Below, piece after piece: positions 16,960 through 25,710 of a stretch of DNA of 64,000 bases. Below the pieces are notes generated by a model. The model saw only the letters and a list, made by a program, of their open reading frames with translations, ran no database searches and had not been told where the DNA came from. A program made the position numbers and the translations under genes. Numbering within the stretch: position 1 is the first letter of the stretch; each line of letters starts with the position of its first letter. Source of the stretch: Rheinheimera mesophila (lineage in GTDB: Bacteria > Pseudomonadota > Gammaproteobacteria > Enterobacterales > Alteromonadaceae); NCBI RefSeq assembly GCF_000986865.1, contig NZ_LAVS01000006.1, forward strand, positions 39,331 through 103,330, given 5' to 3'.

Positions 16960-17742
16960 GTGTCACAACCACTGCAACAACTATTGGCCATTATGGCCAG
17001 ACTACGCGACCCACAAAACGGCTGCCCCTGGGATAAAGAACAGACGTACCAGACCATAGTGCCTTATACGCTGGAAGAGGCTTATGAAGTGGCCGATGCG
17101 ATAGCCCGCGAAGATTATGCCGAGCTGAAAGACGAGCTGGGCGACTTGTTATTTCAGGTGGTGTTTTACGCTCAAATTGCCAAAGAAGAAGGCCGTTTTG
17201 ACTTTGACGACTGCGCTGCCGCCATTAACGACAAACTGATCCGCCGTCACCCTCATGTGTTTGCCGATATGAATTTAGCCAGCAGCAAAGCCGTGCTGCA
17301 AAACTGGGAAGCGATCAAAACTACAGAGCGTACCGCCTCTGGTAAAACCTCAGTTTTGGATAATATTCCGCTGGCGATGCCGGCCTTAAGCCGTGCCTAC
17401 AAACTGCAAAAACGTTGTGCACAAGTGGGTTTTGACTGGCCTGATGTACAAGGCGCCTGGGATAAAGTGCAGGAAGAAATTCAGGAAGTGGCAGAACTAC
17501 CTGCTGGCGCTGCTGAACTGGAAGAGGAACTCGGCGATTTAATGTTTGCGCTGGTGAATGTAGTGCGTAAACAAGGTTTTGACCCGGAAAAAGTCATGCG
17601 CCAGGCCAATCAAAAGTTTGAACGGCGTTTTCGTCAGGTAGAGCAGGCGTTAATACAACAAGGTTCTAGCCCAGCGCAAAGTACACTGGATCAGATGGAA
17701 CTGTTGTGGTTAGAGGTAAAAAGGCAGGAAAAACAAAGCTAA
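16960..17742 (+). CDS. mazG: Nucleoside triphosphate pyrophosphohydrolase MazG
   Basis: Hydrolyses NTPs to NMP and pyrophosphate; in E. coli it lowers (p)ppGpp during starvation and so opposes RelA, its neighbour. The 260 residues contain two tandem MazG domains. The first has CPWDKEQTY and EEAYEVADAI with ELGDLLFQVVF; the second has EIQEVAEL with EELGDLMFALVN. The start is a GTG; no ATG lies near the conserved N-terminus. Confidence 0.95.
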   Translation: MSQPLQQLLAIMARLRDPQNGCPWDKEQTYQTIVPYTLEEAYEVADAIAREDYAELKDELGDLLFQVVFYAQIAKEEGRFDFDDCAAAINDKLIRRHPHVFADMNLASSKAVLQNWEAIKTTERTASGKTSVLDNIPLAMPALSRAYKLQKRCAQVGFDWPDVQGAWDKVQEEIQEVAELPAGAAELEEELGDLMFALVNVVRKQGFDPEKVMRQANQKFERRFRQVEQALIQQGSSPAQSTLDQMELLWLEVKRQEKQS

Positions 17743-17840
17743 AGGTAAAAATTAACAGCGAAAAGGCGCCCGAGACTTGACTGGTTTTTAATTTGTCTAA
17801 TACTCTGGTTTGGAATAACTAAAATACTAAAGCCAGATCA

Positions 17841-18173
17841 ATGACTAAGATAACCCCCATTTTACTTTGCTGCTTCAGCCTGCTTGTTTTAAGTTCCTGT
17901 GCAGAAGACTACAGCGCCAGAATTAAAGCCCCGGAACTGACCGTGGTGAACTCTACTGGCGAAACCATAGACCGTATTGTTGAACGTTCCTGTGAGGCTA
18001 ATGATGATAGTAATGACAGAGTGCTGGCTCGCGATCTGAAAACAGGCCGCAGCCTGGTGATCCCGCTGGCGGTGACCTGCAGTAATCTGGAAGCCTTTAA
18101 TAAAGAAGGACGTGTTGTTGGCCGTCAGGCTGAAGTGTCCACCCCCCCTGATCTGTATTGGCAAATCTACTGA
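17841..18173 (+). CDS. Small putative lipoprotein
   Basis: Unrecognised 110-residue protein. The signal peptide ends in a lipobox (LVLSSC, cysteine near residue 20), which predicts a lipid-anchored envelope protein. The mature part contains the phrase LTVVNSTGETIDRIVERSCEAN, seen as a short beta-rich domain, with two further cysteines. The next lipoprotein starts 50 bp downstream on the same strand and may be cotranscribed. Function unknown. Confidence 0.7.
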   Translation: MTKITPILLCCFSLLVLSSCAEDYSARIKAPELTVVNSTGETIDRIVERSCEANDDSNDRVLARDLKTGRSLVIPLAVTCSNLEAFNKEGRVVGRQAEVSTPPDLYWQIY

Positions 18174-18223
18174 TCCGGCCCCCGAATGAATCCTCCATGC
18201 AAAAACAAAAAAGGAATAGAGGT

Positions 18224-19129
18224 ATGAAGAATCTGTTGAAATTATTGAGCCTGACCGGCTTTGCTGTAGTGATGACCGGCTGTAGTTCTTATGACTATTA
18301 TCAGGTGGAATCGAATTTCAAAATGAGCGCAGCCTCAGACCGGTTGCCCGCTACGATCACCAAAGGTCAGGGTTTTGAAGCAAACTTCCCGCGTATCGCC
18401 ACTATTGCAGTAAAAGCGCCGGATTTTTGTGTCAGCGAATCCCAGTCTCAGCGCACTGGTACAGCCCGTGCTGAAACCAATGTAATGCAAACCACTTGTG
18501 GCGTGGAAATGGCGCAAATTGAAAGCTCGTTGGCTAAAGCAGGTTTTGGCGTGATTAGCTGGAAAGTACTGCAAAACGAAATGACCGTATCGACCTCTCA
18601 TCTGGAAGCGGCAAAAAAGCTTAAAGCCGACGCTATGTTTCAGATCAACTCACTGGAACGAGGTGTGACTCAGGCCGGTCAGGATGCCCGCTGGGATAGA
18701 CGTTTTTACAACACCTCGGGTGGCGGCAAAGTTCCTACAGCGGTCGACAGTTATATGGCTAACTTACTGGATAGTTATGCCAAGCAAAATGAACAAGCCA
18801 TGATAGCGGGCATCGAAGTACTCAGTGCCAGCATCAATGCCAGTGTCACTCTGGTGGAAAACGGCCGTGCTATCTGGTTCTACGAGTGGAACAATGTGCA
18901 GTCACAGGAAGATGCGGATCAAATAGTAGCTAATACTTATGTGTACTGCATCGATGGTTACTGCCAGCCTTATACGCCACAAGAATACGCGACTTATAAC
19001 GACCAACTGGTACAAGGCACCAGCGATGCGGTGTCTATAGGTGCTAAAGCAGCAGATCGCCGCCGTGCTGTACACGATAAGCTGATGAAGCAGGTAGTGG
19101 AAGATATGGTGGGGCGTTTTACTTTGTAA
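18224..19129 (+). CDS. Putative lipoprotein of unknown function
   Basis: 301-residue envelope protein. The start at 18224 is chosen because GAGG lies just ahead and the signal peptide MKNLLKLLSLTGFAVVMTGC then begins correctly; an upstream in-frame ATG at 18158 would add 22 charged residues. The lipobox is VMTGC. The mature part contains ATIAVKAPDFCVSES and a repeated-looking helical segment, with a tyrosine-rich YVYCIDGYCQPYTPQEYATY near residue 255. It is unlike any family I can name. A terminator follows the stop. Confidence 0.72.
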   Translation: MKNLLKLLSLTGFAVVMTGCSSYDYYQVESNFKMSAASDRLPATITKGQGFEANFPRIATIAVKAPDFCVSESQSQRTGTARAETNVMQTTCGVEMAQIESSLAKAGFGVISWKVLQNEMTVSTSHLEAAKKLKADAMFQINSLERGVTQAGQDARWDRRFYNTSGGGKVPTAVDSYMANLLDSYAKQNEQAMIAGIEVLSASINASVTLVENGRAIWFYEWNNVQSQEDADQIVANTYVYCIDGYCQPYTPQEYATYNDQLVQGTSDAVSIGAKAADRRRAVHDKLMKQVVEDMVGRFTL

Positions 19130-19161
19130 TTTTGTTATTGCTTACTGCTGAATCAAACAGG

Positions 19162-19189
19162 GCCGCTTTTATTAGCGGCTTTGTTTTTG
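19162..19189 (+). terminator. Intrinsic terminator after lipoprotein gene
   Basis: GCCGCT-TTTATT-AGCGGC stem followed by TTTGTTTTT. Confidence 0.85.
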
Positions 19190-19233
19190 GTCGGGTTCGG
19201 TTAGGTTAAAAGCGTTTCGCCGCTGGCGAGATA

Positions 19234-19521
19234 CTTTCTTTTGCTTCGCCAAAAGAAAGCTATCCAAAGCAAGAAAGTGCAGGAAGCACTTTCTAACAGC
19301 CGAAGGCTGGCCCGCAGGGTGAATTGCAGGGATGCAATTCATAAAAGGCGACCCCAGGTCGCAGCGACAACGCTTGCGTTGAACAGCTTTAGCTGGCCCC
19401 GAAGGGGTACGAACGCAGTGAGTATAAAGCCCGGCCCAAAATCGTGCGTCCAAGGCGGCTGGGCAACTCGCTCGTCGCTACCGCTCCTCACTCAAACACT
19501 CCCAGCCTTAAAACCTTGGAC
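19234..19521. repeat. Array of consecutive short hairpins in a non-coding repeat
   Basis: At least eight perfect inverted repeats follow one another: 19234-19259 (10-bp stem CTTTCTTTTG), 19272-19294 (9-bp AGAAAGTGC), 19297-19309 (CAGCC), 19321-19340 (GAATTGCA), 19348-19362 (GCGACC), 19368-19381 (CAACGC), 19384-19395 (CAGCT) and 19397-19407 (CCCC). Then a long-range stem joins 19448-19455 (GTCCAAGG) to 19514-19521, with GGCTGGG 19457-19463 pairing 19501-19507. Open frames through this stretch are low-complexity shadows. It resembles structured dispersed repeats of marine gammaproteobacteria, but copy number cannot be judged from one window. The remainder of the 554-bp gap between genes (19522-19683) shows nothing clear. 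Confidence 0.7.
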
Positions 19522-19683
19522 ACCCAATTTTGTCCGGCTCGCGCCCTAATGGGGATTTGGTGCCAATAGTTGAAATTGATTTTTCTATGATCGATAACAA
19601 AGAGCAAAAAGCGGCAATGACAAACGCAGCAAGGCCTGACTCTGAGGGCTAAACCTTAAGCGATAATTCAGGAACACTTTTAA

Positions 19684-20556
19684 TTAGTTGGGTGCCCGAA
19701 AGTAGCCTACAGATTTGTCGATTTTAGTATCCGCAAAGCCATTTTTCTGTAACACAGCTTGAAGCATATCTACGCTGTTGGGATTAGCAGGCCCGAGCAT
19801 AACACCATGTAGCGCCATTAAGTTTTTGAATTTTAAACGTAATGGAAAGCGTGGTGATAATTTGCCTTGGCTCTCCAAAAAAAGCACCTGCTGCTCTATT
19901 ACTTCGCCCCACCTCTCGCCACGCAACTTGTTTGGCCGATATCCTGCTTCGCTTGTGTCCGAAAAGATAACGCACCGAACTTCATCTTCTTCTTTGTAAA
20001 ACGCAGACTTATAACAAGCGCTGAGTCCATTCAATCGATTGACGAACTTTATGAAATTGATATCAGTTACATCCATTTCTTTAATAGATTTTAGCAACTT
20101 ACCGTCATCGTGATGCTTTAAAGCTTCTTCTAATCTGGCTTTAAATACCTGCTCGTTGTATATGACATCAACCGCCTCAAACACAGGGGTTCCAAATACA
20201 GAATCGTTAAGTATGTGGACATTGCTGTCACACTGACTAGATGCATAGTTACAGGCTTTCAGTACATCGAGATCCAGCTCAAGCATTACACCTTTTCCCA
20301 TATCACCATAGCCGCGCCATTGGCTTAGAGCGTCAGGTTTGCGCGAAAGCGATAAAACAAAAAATTCATGGGTGTTATCAATCCCGTGATATGGAATACC
20401 AGCTAACTTCTGGAAAAAATCAGGAAAAACATCTCTTTTCGCCAATATAATTTCATTCGGGTCGTTGGCAAGCGATACATTACTGCAATGTATAGATGCA
20501 CTTTCAATAATCTTTAACAAGCTCGCCATAGAGCAGTAGTGGTAAAGCATGGTCAT
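19684..20556 (-). CDS. DUF2971 family protein
   Basis: The 290-residue protein opens LYHYCSMASLLKIIES and contains SLSRKPDALSQWRGYGDMGKGVMLE (given here in part), the hallmark pattern of DUF2971 proteins. A later EDEVRCVIFSD also fits. The biochemical role of the family is not established; members are frequent in accessory islands. It is alone, more AT-rich than its neighbours, and flanked on both sides by structured repeats, which suggests acquisition. The start is either the ATG at 20556 or the one two codons later. Confidence 0.8.
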   Translation of the reverse strand: MTMLYHYCSMASLLKIIESASIHCSNVSLANDPNEIILAKRDVFPDFFQKLAGIPYHGIDNTHEFFVLSLSRKPDALSQWRGYGDMGKGVMLELDLDVLKACNYASSQCDSNVHILNDSVFGTPVFEAVDVIYNEQVFKARLEEALKHHDDGKLLKSIKEMDVTDINFIKFVNRLNGLSACYKSAFYKEEDEVRCVIFSDTSEAGYRPNKLRGERWGEVIEQQVLFLESQGKLSPRFPLRLKFKNLMALHGVMLGPANPNSVDMLQAVLQKNGFADTKIDKSVGYFRAPN

Positions 20557-21113
20557 ATTGAACCCATTACTAATGAAATTAATCCCTTTTCATACAATTT
20601 TACTATGGCTCACCTATGTGAACAGTCGCATTGTTAAAATCAATTAGAGTTTAATGACCAAATACTTTTTATCACATTATTTAATTCAAAAAATAGATAA
20701 GCAAGTTAGTCTGCCTTGCGATTCTGCCTGTTTGTGAAACCCTCAACATTTTCGAGAGCTTCGGCTGAATTATTCGCAGCAACGTGCGCTTTCGGTGAAT
20801 ACCAGTGATTCAGCAAGAGCCAGCCCCTTCGTCAGCTATTGGTATAGAGTGACGAAACTAACAAACTACGAAACAGTCGGACAACTACGTTAGCAGACCC
20901 TGTCCAGCAGGGATGCTGGACAGGAGCCTACACGGACGTATCTACGGCGTGTCTGCGTTGTAGTTGACCGCGCCTTTTGAGCCGAAGCCGTGGATCACTT
21001 ACAGCAATTGCACCAAAGCCAGCCAGCTATAACAACCTATCCACCAAACTAAACCACTTCTCTGTGGTCTGCGTATAACATGCACTATCTGACAACAAGC
21101 AGCGAGAGCTTTT
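20557..21113. other. Intergenic region upstream of folE
   Basis: 557 bp without a convincing gene. The first 150 bp are AT-rich and probably hold the promoter of the DUF2971 gene. The middle holds the branched repeat described separately. The last 100 bp should contain the folE promoter; I could not place its elements with confidence. Confidence 0.5.
20882..20966. repeat. Branched, cloverleaf-like inverted repeat
   Basis: An outer stem CAACTAC (20882-20888) pairs with GTAGTTG (20960-20966), and GCAGAC (20893-20898) pairs with GTCTGC (20951-20956). Inside is a perfect 9-bp hairpin CTGTCCAGC-AGGGAT-GCTGGACAG (20900-20923), followed by a weaker ACACG/CGTGT pairing that competes with the outer stem. 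No tRNA-like conserved loop bases are present. Confidence 0.6.
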
Positions 21114-21758
21114 ATGTTAACTGAATCCGCTTTAGTGGTGCGCAGCGCTCTGGAGGCTGCTGGTCTAGAAACTCCTATGCTAGACAATGGTTTGTCCAAT
21201 GAGCAGAAAAAACAGCGTTTAACTGAACTGATGACGCAAGTGGTACATACCCTCGGTTTAGATTTAACCGATGATAGTCTGGCGGAAACTCCGGCCCGTA
21301 TCGCGAAGATGTATGTCGATGAAGTGTTTTCCGGCTTGGATTACCGTACTTTTCCAAAAATTTCGATGATCGACAACAAAATGCGTGCTGAAGAAATGGT
21401 GAAGGTACAAAACATTAGTTTTACCAGTACCTGCGAGCACCATTTTGTCACTATAGATGGCACTGCCACTGTGGCTTATATACCGGGCCAGAAGATTATT
21501 GGCTTGTCGAAACTCAACCGTATTGTGAAGTTTTTTGCCCAGCGGCCACAGGTGCAGGAGCGGTTAACTCAGCAAATTCAAGTGGCTTTACAAGCCTTGC
21601 TGGGGGTGAAGGATGTGGCGGTGAGTATCGATGCTGTACATTATTGCGTGAAGTCCCGCGGCGTTATGGATACCAGTTCCAGCACTAAAACTATGGCTTT
21701 GGGTGGTACTTTTAAAACGGACGCCGCGACACGTGCCGAGTTTTTGTCGAAGTTTTGA
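21114..21758 (+). CDS. folE: GTP cyclohydrolase I
   Basis: Converts GTP to 7,8-dihydroneopterin triphosphate, the first step of folate synthesis. The 214 residues contain the zinc and active-site motif [13 protein letters not shown], the substrate loop [24 protein letters not shown], and a late HYCVKSRGV with the third zinc-ligand cysteine. Length and motifs match type IA FolE. It stands alone and ends at an intrinsic terminator. Confidence 0.96.
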   Translation: MLTESALVVRSALEAAGLETPMLDNGLSNEQKKQRLTELMTQVVHTLGLDLTDDSLAETPARIAKMYVDEVFSGLDYRTFPKISMIDNKMRAEEMVKVQNISFTSTCEHHFVTIDGTATVAYIPGQKIIGLSKLNRIVKFFAQRPQVQERLTQQIQVALQALLGVKDVAVSIDAVHYCVKSRGVMDTSSSTKTMALGGTFKTDAATRAEFLSKF

Positions 21759-21792
21759 ACCTCTATAGTGGCTGATAGGCAGCTTTCTCTCG

Positions 21793-21833
21793 CCCCAATC
21801 CTGTGGTAGTTCCCAAGGGTTGGGGATTTTTTT
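21793..21833 (+). terminator. Intrinsic terminator after folE
   Basis: CCCCAATCC (21793-21801) pairs with GGGTTGGGG (21817-21825) through one G-U pair, followed by A and seven T. Confidence 0.85.
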
Positions 21834-21936
21834 CACGGCCGCATAGCCCTGGTTCGTACCGCCTCGGTTTTTCACTGGCTGACTTGGCGGGCAACTGGCA
21901 CACTGGCAAGCTGTCTTAGTCAGAGCGAGTAACCTT

Positions 21937-22341
21937 ATGTTAGCCGGTATTCATCATGTGGCGCTGATTTGCAGTGATTATCAGCGTTCCAAACACTTCT
22001 ACACTGAAATTCTGGGTTTAAAAGTTCTGGCTGAACATTACAGGGCCGAACGTTTGTCTTACAAGCTCGACTTGCAACTGCCTGATGGTAGCCAACTGGA
22101 GTTGTTTTCTTTCCCTAATCCACCACCTCGGCCAAGTGCGCCTGAAGCTCAGGGCTTACGCCATTTGGCGTTTCAGGTGCTGGATGTAGCGCAGATGGTG
22201 GCGCATTTAGAAGCCAGGGGTATTGAAGTCGAGCCGGTGCGGATTGACCCTTATACAAAGCGGGCTTATACCTTTTTTAAAGACCCTGACGCGTTACCGT
22301 TGGAGTTGTATCAGATACTGCCAACCGAACTGAGGTACTAA
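21937..22341 (+). CDS. VOC family protein (glyoxalase I-like, YaeR type)
   Basis: 134-residue vicinal-oxygen-chelate protein. It opens IHHVALICSDYQRSKHFYTEILGLKV and ends FFKDPDALPLELYQ, with the usual metal ligands H (residue 6), E (in LELFSF), H (GLRHLAF) and E (PLELYQ). It resembles YaeR/GloA2 rather than canonical GloA; the substrate is not known. Its last 65 bases are convergently overlapped by the phosphatase-like gene on the other strand. Confidence 0.85.
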   Translation: MLAGIHHVALICSDYQRSKHFYTEILGLKVLAEHYRAERLSYKLDLQLPDGSQLELFSFPNPPPRPSAPEAQGLRHLAFQVLDVAQMVAHLEARGIEVEPVRIDPYTKRAYTFFKDPDALPLELYQILPTELRY

Positions 22342-23419
22342 AATCAAAAGCGGGCGCCGCTTTAGGTTGAACCGCCTGATAGTCAAAGCCTAAAACGGCG
22401 GCCATTGTTGCTGCCATCTGGCCTTGTTGCCAGCTTCCGTCTGTGCGGATTACACCTGCAGCCGGAATACCTGGGCCCATCGCAGCAAGCCAGATATGCT
22501 CTGAACCAGCAATTTGTGGCACTGGTCCTTTGTAACCGGGGAGCGCGGTACTTTTGCCGTGCGAGCGCCACTGTGCTGCTTCGCCCCGGCCGTGATCGGT
22601 ACTGATCAGCAATGTGGTTTGATCACGGTAATAGGGGTCGTTTTGTAATTGCTGCCATAAGTCGGCAATAAACTGATCGCTGCGGTAAATAGCGGCCAGA
22701 TACTGGTCATAGTGGCCTAAATGGGCAAAATCATCGGCTTCTCCCAGCGCTATATATAGCAATCTGGGTTTATGCAAACGCAGATGCTCCAGTGCAAATT
22801 CCTGAGTAAAGACATCCAGCCTGACATTGGCAAAAGGACTGGGTGTTTTCGCCTGCAACTGATTCAGATAGCGCTGCTTTTCACTGAGCTTGCCTTGTTC
22901 CGGCATAAAACCGGCATTGACCGTCAGGCCTGAACGTTGGGTATTTAAGATATAAGGAAACAGATCCCAGGAGCCAAAAGCCGCTATTTTCTGCCGCAAT
23001 TGTGGCTGTTGGTTCAGCCATTCCAGCACTGTCACGTTCGGATTGGCTATTTTGTGATTGCTGTGAATGACCGGGTCGGAAAAACCAGCCAGTAGCTCCT
23101 GATAACCTGGGTACGAAATCTGATAAGGGTTGCTGACGTTAATGGCCGATCCCAGAGTGCGGTTGCCAACAGCAACCCCTTGCTGCAGCACAGTCTGATG
23201 TAAAAAGGGCATTAGCAGTTCAGGTCGACCGGGTTGAAAGGCCTTGATCAACGCGGGTGTTTTGACCCACTGCGCTTGTTGATGAAGGCTTGGGTCTGCT
23301 CCGGTAAAGACTTCCTGCCAACGCACTCCGTCTATGCTGACGAGCACCACTTTAGGTTCAGCTTTCAGACTAAGCGACACGAATAACAGCAGTGCCAGAA
23401 TCCAGTTTTGTCTCATCAT
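22277..23419 (-). CDS. Alkaline phosphatase superfamily protein, secreted
   Basis: 380 residues with a signal peptide (RQNWILALLLFVSLSLKAEP). The mature protein begins with VVLVSIDGVRWQEVF, the metal- and nucleophile-bearing strand of type I phosphodiesterase / alkaline phosphatase folds. Other metal motifs are GEADDFAHLGHYD (residues about 225-237) and STDHGRGE. It is probably a periplasmic phospho- or sulfo-hydrolase. The C-terminus (about 20 residues) overlaps the end of the VOC gene, so the true stop-side boundary is worth checking. Confidence 0.8.
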   Translation of the reverse strand: MMRQNWILALLLFVSLSLKAEPKVVLVSIDGVRWQEVFTGADPSLHQQAQWVKTPALIKAFQPGRPELLMPFLHQTVLQQGVAVGNRTLGSAINVSNPYQISYPGYQELLAGFSDPVIHSNHKIANPNVTVLEWLNQQPQLRQKIAAFGSWDLFPYILNTQRSGLTVNAGFMPEQGKLSEKQRYLNQLQAKTPSPFANVRLDVFTQEFALEHLRLHKPRLLYIALGEADDFAHLGHYDQYLAAIYRSDQFIADLWQQLQNDPYYRDQTTLLISTDHGRGEAAQWRSHGKSTALPGYKGPVPQIAGSEHIWLAAMGPGIPAAGVIRTDGSWQQGQMAATMAAVLGFDYQAVQPKAAPAFDFSTSVRLAVSDTTPTVTRQGL

Positions 23420-23656
23420 AGTGCCCCAACAGCGGTGGATTGGAGCCGATCCTGCCAGCAGAACATGACAACAAAGCTGAAAACTGATGGCAATTCGGTG
23501 ACAGGCTGTATAGCAAAGATAAAAAAGCTTGCGTTGATGGTGTTCTGCGCTGAAGATAGTTACTAAAAATAGCCGTCTGGATGTATACCCGTCGCCCTCT
23601 CAATTGCTGGGGTAGACAGATCCGGCGATAAAATAATAATCCCAAGGTGCGTGTGT

Positions 23657-25048
23657 ATGTCCGATTTTAGTTTTCAGCAGGCATTTGAATGGTTAAGTTC
23701 CGCCATTGCCTCTGTAGTGTTTTATGCCATTCCGATCAATGGCGCTGCGTTACCTGTCACTGTGCTCTGGCTGGTACTGGGCGCTATTGTGTTTACCTGT
23801 TATTTGGGTTTTATCAATATCCGCGGTTTTGGTCATGCCTTAAAGGTAGTGCGTGGCGATTATGCTGAAAAGACCGACAAAGGCGATATCAGTCAGTTTC
23901 AGGCCTTGTCAGCGGCTTTATCCGGCACAGTCGGCACAGGCAATATTGCCGGTGTGGCTGTGGCCATAGCGTTGGGTGGGCCTGGTGCGACCTTCTGGAT
24001 GATAGTGGCGGGTTTTTTGGGTATGACCACTAAATTTGTTGAATGTACGCTGGCGGTAAAATACAGGGTCTACAACGCCGATGGTAGTACGTCGGGTGGC
24101 CCTATGTATTACATCAAAGCGGCCTTGGATAAATATGGCCTGCCACGCTTAGGTAGTTTTTTAGCTGCCTTCTTTGCGATTGCCTGTGTGTTTGGTTCGG
24201 CCGGTTTTGTCCATGTCAATCAGGGCTTTTCGCAAGTGAAGCTGGTGACAGGTTTTGACAATGCCTGGGTCTTTGGTCTGGTCTATTCGTTTTTAGTGGG
24301 TCTGGTGATTGTTGGGGGTATTCAAAGTATTGCCCGGGTCACCAGTAAATTAGTGCCTTTGATGTGTGCTATTTATTTATCGGCTGCTTTTGTATTTTTA
24401 ACCATGAACGCGGATGCTATTCCTGAGGCCGTTTGGACTATTTTGCGCAGCGCTTTTGCGCCCGAAGCGGCTTACGGTGGTGTAATAGGTGTGATTATTC
24501 AGGGCTTTCGCCGTGCTGCTTATTCAAATGAGGCCGGTATAGGTTCTTCGCCTATCGCCCATTCGGCGGCCAAAACGAAAGACCCGGTGTCGGAGGGCTT
24601 TGTCGGCTTGCTGGAGCCTTTTATCGACACAGTCGTTATTTGTACTATATCTGCGTTAGTCATAGTCGTCAGTGGCGTTTACTTGCAGCCGGGTTTAGAT
24701 GGTGTACAAATGACCTCGGCCGCCTTTGGCTCTGTATTTGACTGGTTCCCGCTGGTGCTGATGGTGGCGCTGTTGCTGTTTGGTTATTCCACTGTAGTGA
24801 GCTGGTCATTTTATGGCTTAAAGTCCTGGACTTACTTATTTGGTCACACAGCTTTTACCCAGCGTAGCTTTAAAGCGCTGTTTTGCTGTGTTGTGGCCAT
24901 AGGCGCTGTGCCTAATATGCTGGCAGTATTTGATTTTATCGACTCGATGATCTTTCTAATGGCAGTGCCGAATATCCTGGCCTTGTATTTGTTATTGCCG
25001 GAAGTAAAGCAGGATTTAAAAGCCTATCTGTTAAAGCATAAGGGCTAA
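23657..25048 (+). CDS. Sodium:alanine symporter (AGCS family)
   Basis: 463-residue inner-membrane transporter that imports alanine or glycine with sodium. There are about 11 hydrophobic helices. Family signatures include DISQFQALSAALSGTVGTGN and GGPGATFWM early, and FRRAAYSNEAGIGSSPIAHS in the middle. The ATG at 23657 is chosen over the GTG at 23651 because AAGG lies about 9 bases upstream. It is monocistronic, followed by a hairpin repeat. Confidence 0.93.
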   Translation: MSDFSFQQAFEWLSSAIASVVFYAIPINGAALPVTVLWLVLGAIVFTCYLGFINIRGFGHALKVVRGDYAEKTDKGDISQFQALSAALSGTVGTGNIAGVAVAIALGGPGATFWMIVAGFLGMTTKFVECTLAVKYRVYNADGSTSGGPMYYIKAALDKYGLPRLGSFLAAFFAIACVFGSAGFVHVNQGFSQVKLVTGFDNAWVFGLVYSFLVGLVIVGGIQSIARVTSKLVPLMCAIYLSAAFVFLTMNADAIPEAVWTILRSAFAPEAAYGGVIGVIIQGFRRAAYSNEAGIGSSPIAHSAAKTKDPVSEGFVGLLEPFIDTVVICTISALVIVVSGVYLQPGLDGVQMTSAAFGSVFDWFPLVLMVALLLFGYSTVVSWSFYGLKSWTYLFGHTAFTQRSFKALFCCVVAIGAVPNMLAVFDFIDSMIFLMAVPNILALYLLLPEVKQDLKAYLLKHKG

Positions 25049-25104
25049 AACTCAAAGGCCAAAGAATCAGCCGAATACCCTGAATCATTGGGGTTACAGT
25101 GAGA

Positions 25105-25136
25105 CCCCAGGAACATAGACCTCTATGTGACTGGGG
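25105..25136. repeat. Hairpin repeat, diverged relative of the 25.7-25.9 kb pair
   Basis: CCCCAG-GA-ACATAGA-CC-TCTATGT-GA-CTGGGG: a stem of 7 plus 6 bp with a symmetric GA/GA internal loop. It shares CATAG-N-CC-N-CTATG and a downstream AGTCAACAAA with the two copies at 25711-25940, but with paired base changes in the stem. Confidence 0.65.
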
Positions 25137-25182
25137 TGAAGGAGCGCAGTCAACAAAACTGCAGCGTCAAGGATGACGGGTA

Positions 25183-25605
25183 TTACTTTGACAGGTAAGC
25201 GTAGGCGGTGATAAAGGCCGTTTCCTGAAAACCTTTTAAGCCTGTTTCTTTAAAGTCGATAGGCACAGGATGGCGCGACAACTGCTCTTTGATAAAAGCG
25301 CTGGTCAGAATTTCAGTTTTGGCATTGGTCAATAACTGCAAAGCCGCTTCCATCTTAAAACCCACAGCGCCACCGGCAAACTTGCCTTTTTGTGGGCGTT
25401 CACGAATGACAAAAGTGTCTATTTTGTAGTCTTCGGCCAATTTGGCAAAGACAAACTGAAATTTCTTCATCTGCTCGCTATCCTGATCTTTGAGTAGCGG
25501 CAAACGTACAGTGCGGCAATCCGGAATATCAAACAGGCCATTATTACTTGCCAACAAACACAAAATGGCTTCACTGCCTTTCATTTCAACACCACAAACG
25601 CGCAT
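25183..25605 (-). CDS. DUF3010 family protein
   Basis: 140-residue cytosolic protein opening MRVCGVEMKGSEAILCLL and containing IRERPQKGKFAGGAVGFKMEA, both typical of DUF3010. The opening beta-strand and an ExxxxG pattern recall RNase H-like folds; this is inference only. It lies alone between structured repeats. Role unknown. Confidence 0.85.
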   Translation of the reverse strand: MRVCGVEMKGSEAILCLLASNNGLFDIPDCRTVRLPLLKDQDSEQMKKFQFVFAKLAEDYKIDTFVIRERPQKGKFAGGAVGFKMEAALQLLTNAKTEILTSAFIKEQLSRHPVPIDFKETGLKGFQETAFITAYAYLSK

Positions 25606-25710
25606 AAGATTCTCTCGCTAACTCAAGTTGGGCCTATTATGCCAGCTTAATAAGGAAAAACTATAGCCAAATATGCCGCAGCTCTACCCTTTGCCCGACG
25701 GGGAAAGCCT

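Noticed and set aside
19241..19549. 102-residue plus-strand frame and a 93-residue minus-strand frame across the hairpin array
   Set aside because: They read through consecutive inverted repeats, have no ribosome binding site and no recognisable protein; the structure explains the base pattern.
20882..20966. Possible tRNA
   Set aside because: The folding is branched but lacks a CCA-proximal 7-bp acceptor stem with conserved D- and T-loop bases and an anticodon loop.
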